From Pagrus major (taxonomy: Eukaryota > Chordata > Actinopteri > Spariformes > Sparidae): a stretch of 64,000 nucleotides of DNA. Location: NCBI RefSeq assembly GCF_040436345.1, contig NC_133223.1, forward strand, positions 30,243,493-30,307,492. The letters are read 5' to 3'. Of the stretch, positions 11,571 through 22,290 are shown piece by piece; position 1 is the first letter of the stretch; the number at the start of each line of letters is the position of its first letter. Made by a program: the position numbers and the translations under genes. The notes under the pieces are model-generated. The model made no database searches, was not told where the DNA came from, and saw nothing but the letters and a program-made list of their open reading frames with translations.

Positions 11571-12840
11571 CCAAACAGTCGCCAAAATGAAATGTTGGCA
11601 TTTTACATTTCTGTAAATCACGGATATGTTTCACATTTGTACGTTTCATACATGTATCAACATTTTCATCAATACGTGTCACATCGCCTACATGTATACG
11701 AGCTGAGACAGGATGGTGGTGGCGTGACAGCTGGGTGATGCAGTCGCCAAGTTAGTGACTAGACTTCCCGGAAAAATGTCAACATTTGTAAGCGTGAAGC
11801 CACTGAATATTTTTAACAAGACGTCGAGACATATTCCTACTCCGTTTGTGGCAACAAAACTGGATGTTTTGATGAGATGTCGAGACGTCTGCCAAGCCTG
11901 AGACCACTGGTCAAGATGGCGTTTTCACATTTTTAAGCGTGAAACCACTGGATATTTTTAAGGAGACGCCGGATCATTTTCCAGCTGTGTTGGTGGCAAC
12001 AAGACTGGATATTTTTGATAAGATGTCCATACAGCTGCCAAGCCAGAGACCACTGTTCGAGATGGCGTTCTAACATTTGTAAACGTGAAACCACTGGATA
12101 TTTTCAAAGGAGACATCTGGACATTTTCCTGCCATGTTAGCGACAATAAAACCGAACAATTTTGACCAGACATCAAGACAGCTGCCAAGCGAGAGACCAC
12201 TGTTCATCACAGCATTTGCACATTTATAAGCGTGATACCACAGGATATTTTTAAATGAGACGTCAGGACATTTTCCAGCCTTGTTAGTGGCCACAGAACC
12301 GGGTTTTTTCTGACGATGTCAGGACATATTCTTGCGGTGTCTATGGCAACAAAGACTGTTTGACACAGCGTTTCAACATTTGTAAGCATGAAACCACTGG
12401 ACATTTTTAACGAGACGTCGAGACAAATTCCTACTGTGTTTCTGGCAACAAAACAGGACATTTCTGATGGGATGTTGGGACGTTTTTGACATCTGTTTTT
12501 TATCGGCAACAAAACCAAATATTTTTGACAAGATGTCGAGCCAGCTGCCAAGTGAGAAACCACTGTCCGACAAGTGTTTCAACGACTGTAAGTGTGAAAC
12601 CACTCGATGTTTTTGAGAAGACACTGCAATATTTGTGGCAAACAACCAGTTCAGCCAAAACGTGATCTTTTCCTGATCCTGAAGTGTTTTTTGAGACTTA
12701 ACCTAATTAGACTATAAACCTAATGAGACTATAATTGAACCTGAAGAAACATAAAGCTACAACATAAAGAAAAGTTTGAACATATCCGTGGTTTGCAGAA
12801 AAATGTACACTGTCAACGTTTATTCTGGCGACTGGTTTGG
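11571..12840. mobile_element. 1.27 kb inverted-end element with internal ~145 bp tandem units
   Basis: The left end (11571-11633, containing 'cagtcgcc', 'tttctgtaaatcacggatat') reappears inverted at 12781-12840 ('catatccgtggtttgcagaa', 'ggcgactg'). Between them, from about 11780 to 12645, a unit holding 'gcgtgaaaccactggatatt' recurs about six times at spacings of 141-206 bp. Several weak minus-strand frames here arise because the units stay open in one frame; their products resemble no protein I know. Related pieces lie at 1160-1460 and 25020-25420, both in the opposite orientation. Confidence 0.75.
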
Positions 12841-13679
12841 ATCTGGGTTCTGATGAAGCTACCAAACTGTGACTTGTGTGTTTAAATATCCTGGAGCGCA
12901 GGAAAAACATTTGTAATTTCCTGGACCCATTTTGAGGACCCTGCCTGCTGGATGGAGGGCTGCGGTCGAGGCTGCCTAATGGCAGTGAGATAAGCAGAGC
13001 CGGGGAAGATGCTCCTCATTGCGGCTCAGCCACAGGATCTCCAGGGAGGCCATTAAGGGAGAACTTCAGCCCGAGGAGCCTTTTGTCAGACCAGAAGGAG
13101 CCGGACAGCTGGGTGTGTTTCTGACCTGATGACACTAGTGTGAGCCTTCACCAAAAGAAGGGATCTATTAATATCTTCCTCCGTACGAGGAAAGAATCTT
13201 GGCCCTGGGACAGCATCAATGGATCGGGTAGACTTTCACTGGCAGGACCGTTATGATTCCCGGCAATATCTGATAGGATTTCTTGCTTTGCGTAACAAGT
13301 CCAGCCACAGAGAGCCAACACCTACTGGAAGAGGGGACAAATAAGGTCTGAGAAAGCTGATATCCAACTGAAGACTTTCTGCTTCAGCAAGGCTCCGGCT
13401 TTGATGCAGATAATCACAGAAACGTGGACGGGATCAGGGTGCTTTGGTTGCTTTGTAGGAGGGTTTTTAGGCTCAATCCAAGTATAATCCAATCCAAAAG
13501 TAGGTCAAAACTGAATTACTGACAGCTCATTCATATTCCCGCTCACAGCACGTAGATGCTTGAAGGATTCTGAATGAAGGTGTTTGGAGACTTTCAGCCT
13601 TGTTTAATCACATGTAGAAGTGTCAAGTTCAAGGCAGTCTCGGCTCCCGGGCTTTCTGCTGCGACACCCCCTTCCTGTG

Positions 13680-13955
13680 TCATGGCACGTCACATTCGAT
13701 GTAGGGGATGTCGCTGTAGCGGCGGTCTACCTCCACCCACTGCTGCACGGCCCGGACCACGATCTCCTCAGAGAGCTTCTGGGCATACTCCAGCAGCACC
13801 GGGTTGACCTGCGGGGAGTTCTCCGGCGAGCCCGTCTCTGACTGAACCAAGTAGGCTTTCTCGCCTCTCGCTCCCTTGGCTTTGCCTTCCATCTTCTCCG
13901 TAGAGTTCGCATTTTGGCCTGTAGGGTCGCTCTTCTTGGATTTAACGCACCCCAT
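13680..13955 (-). CDS. c2orf88: Small membrane A-kinase anchor protein (smAKAP, C2orf88 orthologue)
   Basis: A 91-residue protein encoded by one exon, close to the 95 residues of human smAKAP. It anchors type I regulatory subunits of protein kinase A at the plasma membrane. The N-terminus MGCVKSKK has Gly2 and Cys3, the myristoylation and palmitoylation sites known for this family, followed by a basic cluster. Residues about 53-75 (VLLEYAQKLSEEIVVRAVQQ and on) form the amphipathic RI-binding helix, and the tail DIPYIECDVP matches the conserved family end. A possible splice acceptor ('tcatcctccag' on the minus strand) ends just three bases upstream of the start codon, which fits a transcript with an upstream non-coding exon. 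Its place between HIBCH and MSTN, and its orientation opposite both, match human. Confidence 0.92.
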   Translation of the reverse strand: MGCVKSKKSDPTGQNANSTEKMEGKAKGARGEKAYLVQSETGSPENSPQVNPVLLEYAQKLSEEIVVRAVQQWVEVDRRYSDIPYIECDVP

Positions 13956-15299
13956 GCTCTGGAGGATGAATGTGCAGTGACAGCGAGAGTCTTTGGTTAG
14001 ATTTCTAACTTTTCATTCTGATTCCAGAGGTGATCGGTCAGTCGACCCAGAAGCAGCTCTTTGCTTCCCCCTCGACTTCTTTCTGCGCTCCTGTCATCCA
14101 CTCCCACTCTCATCCATGTCCGGGTGCCAACATGTGCGACGATCAGTATTACAGAGGCGAGGGTGGTGATTTAGAGGGCGCTCGGGGGCGACCAGCTAGG
14201 AGGCCCATCCCTGTGCGGGTCTCGCGGCGTTGAATCGGTCAGTCCGGCTTCCTCGCCGACCAGAACTCATCTTTTCCTCAACTGCGGAGAGAAAGATAGA
14301 GGGAGGATTTCAGTGATTTATTCATCATCAGAGGCTGCCTACAAATACCAGATGGCGGGAACGAGGAAAAGGATTTTTCACAGTGACCGTGCCGAGCACT
14401 TGACCCGGGTCAAGGCCTCACCTCTGACTCTGCAGGGTCATCTTTAAACACGCTCTGCTCCTCTGCACATCAAATGTGTTACTCATCCACCCCTCCCGCC
14501 TCTCCCTCCCAGTGTTTTATGACTCAATCCCTCGGCCTATTTTGTATTGCATGACACGGGGACGTCTGTCTCTAGCTCGAGCGCGCTGATGCTGTTTTGT
14601 TGTAAGCCTGTGTCTCCCATCTGTTCCACTAACCGAGCCTTCGCAGCCTGATTCACAGTGACAGCTCCTCTTCTCGGACTGCAGGCCTCGGCACACAGCA
14701 AACATGTGCTTCATTCAGAAAGCTGCACAACACCAGGCCATGAATGATTTATGCGGAAGAAGGGGAGTCTCCCTGTGAGTAAAAACAACATTTGGAGGAG
14801 CATGCAGGAGTCTGAGCAGTCACCACATCTGATTTCTGTGTTAATGAGCTTAAATGATTGTGTTGACGTGCACCAAAACTGTGAGAGCATCCATCCATAG
14901 CTGACAAACAAACACATGGGATTGAGATTAAATCTTGATAATTATTGTGAGAAGCTTTTGTGCAAACCTGCTCTGAGCAACATGAGATTAAACATGTCAA
15001 CAGAAGGATCAACATACTTTCATCAGAGTGTGGAAAAAGCGTCAGGTTTCTCTCCATTCCCCCAAAAACCAGCCCGGCGTCAGGAGGAATAAAAACCCCA
15101 AGGTCGTTCAAGTAAATAATAATCCGGACATCATGTGGTGTCGCGCCGGATCCTCTGCTCTCTCCAACAGCATCCGAGCGATGTGAACTTGACTCCTGAT
15201 GCGTGTAAAGAAACAAAATTATCTCCCAAGTTGCTGCTGCTGGTTTCAGTGTCTGCAGGATGAAGAAGCTCCGCACCTGATGTCAAATCATCTCTGAGA

Positions 15300-15530
15300 G
15301 GAGACGAGAGTCCGCCGGAGCAGACTGCCGATCCAATGCTGCCGTCACGTCGGTCACCGCCGAGTGAAGCCGCTCAGCAGGGAGCACATCAGAGGTCTGG
15401 ACTGACTTCAGAGCGACGACGCTCCACGGCAATTACCGAGCTGCAGCGGTGCTCAGAGGAGAGAGAGTCCGGCCGCTGCGCACTGACGGCGGCGCCGCGG
15501 GCCGCTGCAGCACCGCCATCTGGTGGCGAC
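15300..15530. promoter_or_regulatory. CpG-rich patch, probable smAKAP promoter and first exon
   Basis: This stretch stands out from the AT-rich surroundings by many CpG dinucleotides (for example 'gcactgacggcggcgccgcg' at 15479). It lies 1.4-1.6 kb upstream of the smAKAP start on the correct side for a minus-strand gene. Assignment to that gene is inference from position. Confidence 0.45.
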
Positions 15531-16969
15531 ACCGAGACACTGCACCAGGAAATCACCAGACTGATCCATGAAGAAAATGAGATTGTTGATTTATTTATTA
15601 TCTGTTTATTATCTTCACGTGTTTGTGTCTGATTATTTTGTGGCTTTCATTGTGTTTTAATTAAAGAGGAGCTGGAAATATTGATGCTTTTAAACATAAA
15701 CTGGCTTTTATGTAGTGTCTTATAATTTTTATGGTTTTAATACTTATTTTAATTTATTTTGTTTCTATCATAGCCCTTTATTCTTTTTACTATATTTTAT
15801 ATAGATTTTAGTTTATTTATTTATTGTTCTTATTATTCATTTTCTTATATTTTATGAACCTCTAAAATAAAATTTTACATGCAATACTTTATTTTATCAT
15901 TATTTTTCTTGCTTGTTTTCATCTTTTATTATTTTAACTACTCATTTTGTTGCAGTTGATGTGCATTTATACTCTAAACCTGTTTTTATACCATGTTTTA
16001 TTTCTCAATCACTTGGAATTGCATTTTGATTTGTATGAAAGGTGCTGTATAAATAAAGTTTGATTGATTTGTACATTTAAAAAAAGGGAGAAAATGATTC
16101 TTGACTTGAGACTCGTGACTTGAGATATAACGACTCCAATGACTTGTCATGTTTTCAGTTTACTTTTATTAAGTCTGTCTGTATTTCACTGATGTTTTTT
16201 ATTGAGAAGAAATTAAGAAAAGATCATGTTTTCTTGTTTTTTTGTTTTTTTTTTTTAATTTACATTTATTTAACTGAATATCAATACTTTGCATATAAAT
16301 TCAACTTTTCTGAGCTGGTTTGACAAATTGGCCAATAATATCTTTATTAGACAGATACTGACACCTCGTCTTTCCTCTTTATAGAGCAGATACTGCAGGT
16401 AGTTATATGACTCACAGTGTCAAAAATAAAATATTATGCAGCAGAACTGCCTCTGTGACTGTTTTATTAAACATGAGCATTTATCTCTAATATGAGTTGG
16501 TTATTAGCAGAAAACAACGTGTCACTTTTTGTCGTATACGCACACATTGGGCAGTAAAACAACAAAATAAGAATAACATGATTGTAATGATGTAATTACA
16601 CCAATCATGACACAATCAATGAAACAACCAATCAGAACTATACCATAAACCATCATAAGCCCAAATTTAAACTATAATACTTATAATAATTACTTAAAAC
16701 TTGGTTAATTTTGACTTTATATGAGATTTTAATTCTTTATTTTGTCTTTAAATTAATATTCTTATACAGTTTTTAATAAGAAATATATTACGATTATTAT
16801 TATTATATTACGAAATTTTACACTTATCCGGCGAGTAATTTTAATAAGAATTCAGCGATTGTGTGCGAGATGCATGCAGACATTAAGCCAGTATAAGCAG
16901 CTAAGTATAAGTTAAACCGTCTTATGAAATATTTGTTTGTTTTTTCTGTGTTTTTGTTTCTGTAACGGG

Positions 16970-17260
16970 GCAGAAGGGGGTTCGTCACAGAGCCGGCCCG
17001 AGGCTTTATGGGGCCCTGAGCAGAATTTGATTTGGGGCCCCGAGCTAAACGCACCACCCACCTCAGCACCGCCAATATTAACTATATATTATCCACGCTC
17101 CGTCGTTTGTCCATTTTACATCCAACACAACCATTATCATGACTTACTGGTGAGCTGGAAACAGAATAAACCAGCAGACAATGAATTTACTGTAAATCAG
17201 TATTTTGATTTGAAATGTGCAAAAGTGCAGAAACTACAAATAAATTGTTTCTTACATGAA
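16970..17260. repeat. Probable dispersed repeat with 'ggggccc' motifs
   Basis: Begins with 'gccggcccgaggctttatgg' and 'ggggccccgagc', wording that I associate with a widespread fish repeat. No second copy was found in the window, so support is weak. Confidence 0.3.
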
Positions 17261-17584
17261 AATAATGTAAAATGTAAGTAAAATGCAAATGTAAAAATAA
17301 TTATATCCAACAACATGAAATAAATCAAATAGAAACTTAAATAAAGACATTAAAACTAACTGGGTGGAATGGAAATGATTAAACCAGTAGTACGAACAAC
17401 ATGTCGTTTCTCTTTTGTATAATCACACCCAAATATATATTTATCAACCTGTCATGTGACACTTCAAGAGCTCAGCCCCCTGGTTCCTCCTGTAAGCCTG
17501 ATGACCTCTTGACCTCTGATATTTTGTTTTAATCATCTGATTTTATCTATGTGCAAATAAAAACATTTTTAAAAACAAAGTAAG

Positions 17585-17650
17585 GCAGACCAAGTAGATT
17601 TACTCGAGTACTGTACTTAATTTTGAGGTGATTGTTCTTTTTCCATTTCC
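17585..17650 (-). repeat. Dispersed 'CAAGTAAAGTACCTCA'-type repeat fragment
   Basis: On the minus strand this reads 'cacctcaaaattaagtacag' and 'tactcgagtaaa', matching the family also seen at 33478-33545 and, as fragments, at 24050-24095 and 30605-30645. Confidence 0.45.
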
Positions 17651-17949
17651 TGCTGCTTTAGTTACTAGTTATTTGCAGATTGCATCACAGATAAAGAAGC
17701 AGATATTTAAATTAATTTATTTTATTGGCAACTGGATCAGATCAGATACAGAAGTAATATTTTAACATGACATCTGTACTTTTTCTCAAGTTTATGACTT
17801 TTATACAACAAATCACCACATTCATTCAGGTCCTGGTGTGAGTGATGTGAAGCCGCCACACGATGGCACCATCTTCTCATGAGCTGCAACCAGGTTTCAC
17901 CAACAGGAGATTTGAAGTCCTGGATTAAGGAATTTTCTTTACCTTTCCT

Positions 17950-17994
17950 ATTTATTTATTTATTTATTTATTTTTATTTATTTTATTCCTGTGC
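17950..17994. repeat. (TTTA)n microsatellite
   Basis: Repeated TTTA with one interruption, upstream of myostatin. Confidence 0.85.
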
Positions 17995-18550
17995 GCAAAA
18001 CGATGTATTTCAAGTTTTTAGCTGATATGAGCCTTTAATCAGAAGAAAACACAGACTTGACTTTTACAGGATAAAACCTTTATTTCTTATTTTTCCTCAC
18101 AGATGAATTTATTACAATCAGGCAGACAGAGTTACATCACGTTACAATACCTGCCATCAAAGAACAGTAATGTTTGATTGTCTTATCGAGCGCGCAGTTA
18201 AAAGAAATTATATAAAAACTGTTTTTTTTAAAGCGCATTTTTTTAAAAACTAGTGTATTCACATACATCTCCAACTGTACAAGACCTCGCCTGTATTTAT
18301 CTTTCCTAATGTTCAGTAAACAGGCTGTTTTGTTTTGATTTGGCTCATATAACTTGAGGATCATCAGCATGTTACATGTAACACAGTCCGCTGTGCGCCA
18401 CTGCGCTCGTTGCGCAATGACTGTAAGAAAAGTGAATTTGTCCATCTGTGGACGCGCTCAGCACACGCTCACAGCCTCCATCCCTGTATGGTTTGACAAC
18501 GAAAAAAAGTTTTCATGTCAGTCGGTTAAAATTCATTGTTGCCTGTCCAG

Positions 18551-18600
18551 CCAATCATAGTTTTTGACGACACAAAAGAGGCTAAAGTTGGAGTATAAAA
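18551..18600 (+). promoter_or_regulatory. Myostatin core promoter: CCAAT box and TATA box
   Basis: CCAAT at 18551-18555 and TATAAAA at 18594-18600 lie 134-183 bases upstream of the myostatin start codon, so transcription should begin near 18625. A CANNTG E-box (CATCTG) is at 18443-18448; E-boxes bound by muscle bHLH factors are known in myostatin promoters, but binding to this one is inferred. Confidence 0.75.
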
Positions 18601-18733
18601 AGGTGCGCGCTAATAAAGTATGATGCCTGTCAGTGTGGGACTTTAATCCAAACCCAGTCCAGCCGCGCGTCACGTCCAGCACAAACCAACGGATCTTTTT
18701 TTTTTAAAACCAAACTTTCACACCTTAGAGACA

Positions 18734-20276
18734 ATGCATCCGTCTCAGATTGTGCTCTATCTTAGCTTGCTGATTGTTTTGGGTCCAGTAGTTTTGAGCG
18801 ACCAAGAGACGCAACAGCAGCAGCAGCAACAGCAGCAGCAACCCTCCGCCACCAGCCCAGAGGACACGGAGCAGTGCGCAACCTGCGAAGTCCGGCAGCA
18901 GATTAAAACCATGCGATTAAACGCCATAAAGTCTCAGATTCTGAGCAAACTGCGAATGAAGGAGGCTCCAAATATCAGCCGGGACATCGTGAAGCAGCTC
19001 CTGCCCAAAGCGCCGCCGCTGCAGCAGCTTCTCGACCAGTACGACGTGCTGGGAGACGACAACAGGGATGTGGTTATGGAGGAGGACGATGAGCACGCCA
19101 TCACGGAGACGATTATGATGATGGCCACTGAACGTGAGTTTTTATTTCGCTTTGTTTGACCGATAAAGTGGAAGCGCGCAGACGTCTCCAAAATGGGTTT
19201 TTACGCACGGAGCAGAGCGCACGGAGGGACGCTATAAACAGTCAACACTTGGCTTCACCAGGTTTTAATATTGTCAGTGTCGATGTAGGAACATTATGGA
19301 GAGTTAAAACAGTATATTAGTGGTGTATTTTGTCAGACTGTGGTGATTACGCACACGGATTGTGAGGTCTCGTGTCAGGGATTTTTATTTCAGTCTGTAA
19401 ATTTCAATCGCACATGTTCAGTAGTTTTCTCTCTCTCCTCTCTCTCTCTCTCTCCAGCCGAGTCAGTCGTCCAGGTGGATGGGGAGCCGAGGTGCTGCTT
19501 TTTCTCCTTCACTCAAAAGATTCAAGCCAATCGAATCGTGCGGGCGCAGCTCTGGGTGCATTTGCGCGCGTCGGACGAGGCGACCACGGTGTTCCTGCAG
19601 ATCTCCCGCCTGATGCCGGTCACAGACGGGAACGGGCACATACACATCCGCTCCCTGAAGATCGACGTGAACGCCGGGGTCGGCTCTTGGCAAAGTATAG
19701 ACGTCAAACAAGTGTTGAGCGTGTGGCTGCGGCAGCCGGAGACCAACTGGGGCATCCAGATTAACGCCTTCGATTCGAGGGGGAATGACTTGGCCGTGAC
19801 CTCCGCAGAGCCTGGAGAGGACGGACTGGTGAGCTGAGACTTTATTTACATTAAAGTGAACATACTAGAAGTGATAAGAAGCAGTTTATCTCATCAGTAA
19901 ACGTACAGGAGTGCATTGTGATGAGTATAGTTGGAGCATCCTGCAGGAAAATTATTCCTAAAAGTCCAGGTCTTATAAGAAAAACATGTTTGAGTCTGTT
20001 TCTGAGGCTTTAACTTCAGCTTGTAGTACAGAGAGGCTTTGCAGAGTCAGCAGGCGGTTAAACATTCCTGCATTTCACTGCTGGAGAAGCGAATCAAGAC
20101 TTAAGACTTTCTGAAAGCAGTTAATCAACACAGACTCCATGTAGGCGCACACCTGCATTTGGACAAACGCCCAGTCCACAATAACCTCAAATCTTATTGC
20201 TGGATTACATAAAAGTTCACCTGCCCCACATTCCTTAAAGTATTCTGTGTGACTGTGCAAATCAGAGTAATTGCCT

Positions 20277-20307
<31 letters not shown>

Positions 20308-20936
20308 CACACACTCGCTGCTATCAATGACAAACACTTATCGCACGGCTCAGATGCTGGCACCGGGCTCTGGGGCAATTAGAATACCGAGACGGCGGTG
20401 GTTAACCAACCGTCACATGATTCAATTTCTTCAAAACTCAAAAGTTTCATAATATTATCGAGCCGTGTTTGAAAACCGGCTGCCAGAGGTCGAAAAGATG
20501 TAGGCTTGGTTGTGTCGTCCGAACCAAAGTATTCACACACGTTCTGTCATTGCAGCAACCGTTCATGGAGGTGAAGATCTCAGAGGGGCCCAAGCGTGTC
20601 CGGAGAGACTCGGGCCTGGACTGTGACGAGAACTCTCCAGAGTCCCGGTGCTGCCGCTACCCGCTCACGGTGGACTTCGAAGACTTTGGCTGGGACTGGA
20701 TTATTGCCCCAAAGCGCTACAAGGCCAACTATTGCTCCGGGGAGTGCGAGTACATGCACTTGCAGAAGTACCCGCACACCCACCTGGTGAACAAAGCCAA
20801 CCCCAGAGGGTCCGCGGGCCCCTGCTGTACCCCCACCAAGATGTCGCCCATCAACATGCTCTACTTTAACCGAAAGGAGCAGATCATCTACGGCAAGATC
20901 CCCTCCATGGTGGTAGACCGTTGTGGATGCTCTTGA
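18734..20936 (+). CDS. mstnb: Myostatin (GDF8), teleost type 1 (mstnb)
   Basis: A secreted TGF-beta family ligand that limits skeletal muscle growth through activin type II receptors. Exons are 18734-19133, 19458-19828 and 20556-20936 with consensus splice borders, giving 383 residues, as expected for fish. Residues 1-22 form a signal peptide. A run of ten glutamines occupies residues 27-36. The propeptide has an N-glycosylation site at Asn80 (NIS) and an Arg111-Asp112 pair in the area where BMP1/tolloid proteases cleave. The furin site RVRR ends at residue 274 and releases a 109-residue mature peptide with the full cystine-knot set (CCRYPL, CSGEC, GPCC, CGCS). [20 protein letters not shown] is the wording of fish type 1 rather than mammalian myostatin. 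The start codon is the first ATG after the TATA-driven leader. No break or missing key residue is visible. Confidence 0.98.
19429..19457 (+). repeat. (CT)n microsatellite acting as polypyrimidine tract of myostatin intron 1
   Basis: An almost pure CT run ends directly in the CAG acceptor of exon 2, so the microsatellite also serves as the splice pyrimidine tract. Confidence 0.85.
20277..20314. repeat. (CA)n microsatellite in myostatin intron 2
   Basis: About 19 CA units with one CC interruption. Confidence 0.95.
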
Positions 20937-22290
20937 GTCGGGAGTGAGATCTCGGCGAGGTCGGGCGGCTCGGTCCGGCCTCCAGTTTTCAGACTTTTTG
21001 ACACAACCGATCCACCAGTTCCAGTGCTTCTCCTGCAGCAACACAGTGCAATAGAACCAGAGTAGAGACCACAATCAGCCCGACCTTCCCGCAGGGCAGC
21101 GCTGCTTTCACATCCGGCACAGCTCTCACCTTTTCTTTCTTCCTGTGAAATCTTAGTCAGATCTCAAAGTCAGATGGATGCAGGAACACACACACACACA
21201 CACAAACACACACGCCGGACCTTGGGAGTGAATGTAGATAGAAATTATTATCCAAAAACTTTTCTCGTCCTTCGTCGTCTCGGTGTTCTGCGCTCTGTCC
21301 ATTTATACAAAACATGCCGACAGATTATACTCGTACGCCATCTCCGATCGTAGCCGACATGCAAGCTATTACACTTTTTCGCTAAGCTATATGTTTGTGA
21401 TAATCATTTTTTCGAGTTATGTTTTTAAGAGTGAAACCAGGAATCCTCATGGACTTTTTGAAAGGGCTTGGAAAAACACAGCTGGGGACTCTTGAGAGTG
21501 GTACTTCACACTGGTAGAACATGTTTTAGGACACGTAGGAGTCGATGAAACGATGAAAACCGGCTGCACGGCAAACCCTAATTCCTAGCCAGAAATTACT
21601 ACATCAACCAATTTGGAAAATCCTTCCTGTATCAGATGAAACCTTAACATCTTATTTAGTTTTTCGATCAACGATATCGAGAACTTGGGTTCAGGTTTTC
21701 GACGTGCCGGTCGATCATGTTCCACCAGGGTGAAGTAGCACCATTTTAGGTCTTGACAGGTCTTCATATACTCTCGCCATACATCCATACAACATACCCG
21801 ACGGAGGAGCGTCCTCGCTCAGTCACAATCATCACTATCCAACAAAAAAAAAAACAGCCTGACCTGCCCGATACACTTGAATTATTCTGATTGTAAATTC
21901 ACATTACTGGACAGAAGGACTTGAACTGAAGGCACAATGAATGCAGCCTACAAATGAAAAAAAAAATGTGTTTAAGACAGAGGAAACGGATTGTCGAGAT
22001 GTATGAATGTTGAGATCATGCTTAAGACTCTGTCTTACAAACAACACAGTTTGCACTATGGCACACCAATAGAAAGAATTGGTTGCTACAAAAAGTTGTA
22101 AAAACTGATTTTGATATGTTTGCTAATTTGTATTGTATACATATGCCATTGTTTCCATTAGGAGTTGCCTTTCTAAACCACTGTTGGTAAATGTATAAAA
22201 AACCACAATCTAGCAAGATAAAAAGATGTAATACAGCAACTCTATATACTTGTTTTAACAAATAAAGTTTCTAGCTTGTTTGTTGAGTTC
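20937..22290 (+). other. mstnb: Myostatin 3'UTR with poly(A) signal
   Basis: Non-coding tail of about 1.35 kb. A CA microsatellite lies at 21186-21213. AATAAA at 22261-22266, preceded by AT-rich sequence and followed by 'gtttgttgagttctgtttct', is the best poly(A) signal. Open frames here are short and unsupported. Confidence 0.6.

Larger units (their letters stand above)
4950..13679. other. Intergenic spacer between HIBCH and C2orf88, rich in repeats
   Basis: No coding exon of a recognisable family was seen in 8.7 kb on either strand. The open frames here are short, lack homology that I recognise, and several are produced by tandem repeats. The spacer holds several inverted-repeat elements (5389-5605, 7228-7531, 9712-10043, 10334-10645, 11571-12840), copies of an AT-rich dispersed repeat (6866-7115, 7605-7790, 7925-8392) and the 32 bp array inside the last of these. 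Unlisted stretches, for example 5610-6860 and 8400-9700, show nothing that I can name. Confidence 0.6.
13956..18590. other. Region between smAKAP coding exon and myostatin promoter
   Basis: No recognisable coding exon. It probably holds the smAKAP first intron and first exon, up to the CpG-rich patch at 15300-15530, then AT-rich DNA (15.6-17.0 kb), a piece of dispersed repeat at 16970-17260 and the upstream control region of myostatin. A 175-codon open frame on the minus strand at 14749-15276 has no family features that I recognise. Confidence 0.5.

Noticed and set aside
11958-12645. Overlapping minus-strand frames suggesting a repetitive protein
   Set aside because: They translate the ~145 bp tandem units; stops and frame changes differ between units and no start or splice signals are shared.
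14749-15276. 175-codon minus-strand open frame beside the CpG-rich patch
   Set aside because: It has the length of a small gene, but the product shows no domain, signal or family resemblance that I recognise, and it probably falls in the smAKAP leader intron. RNA-seq would settle it.
17100-17281. Possible coding fragment beside the 'ggggccc' motifs
   Set aside because: The 114-codon frame at 16937-17281 crosses a probable dispersed repeat and shows no protein family features.
20580-21074. 164-codon minus-strand open frame
   Set aside because: It lies antisense to myostatin exon 3, whose GC-rich codons keep the opposite frame open; it has no start context, domain or splice support.
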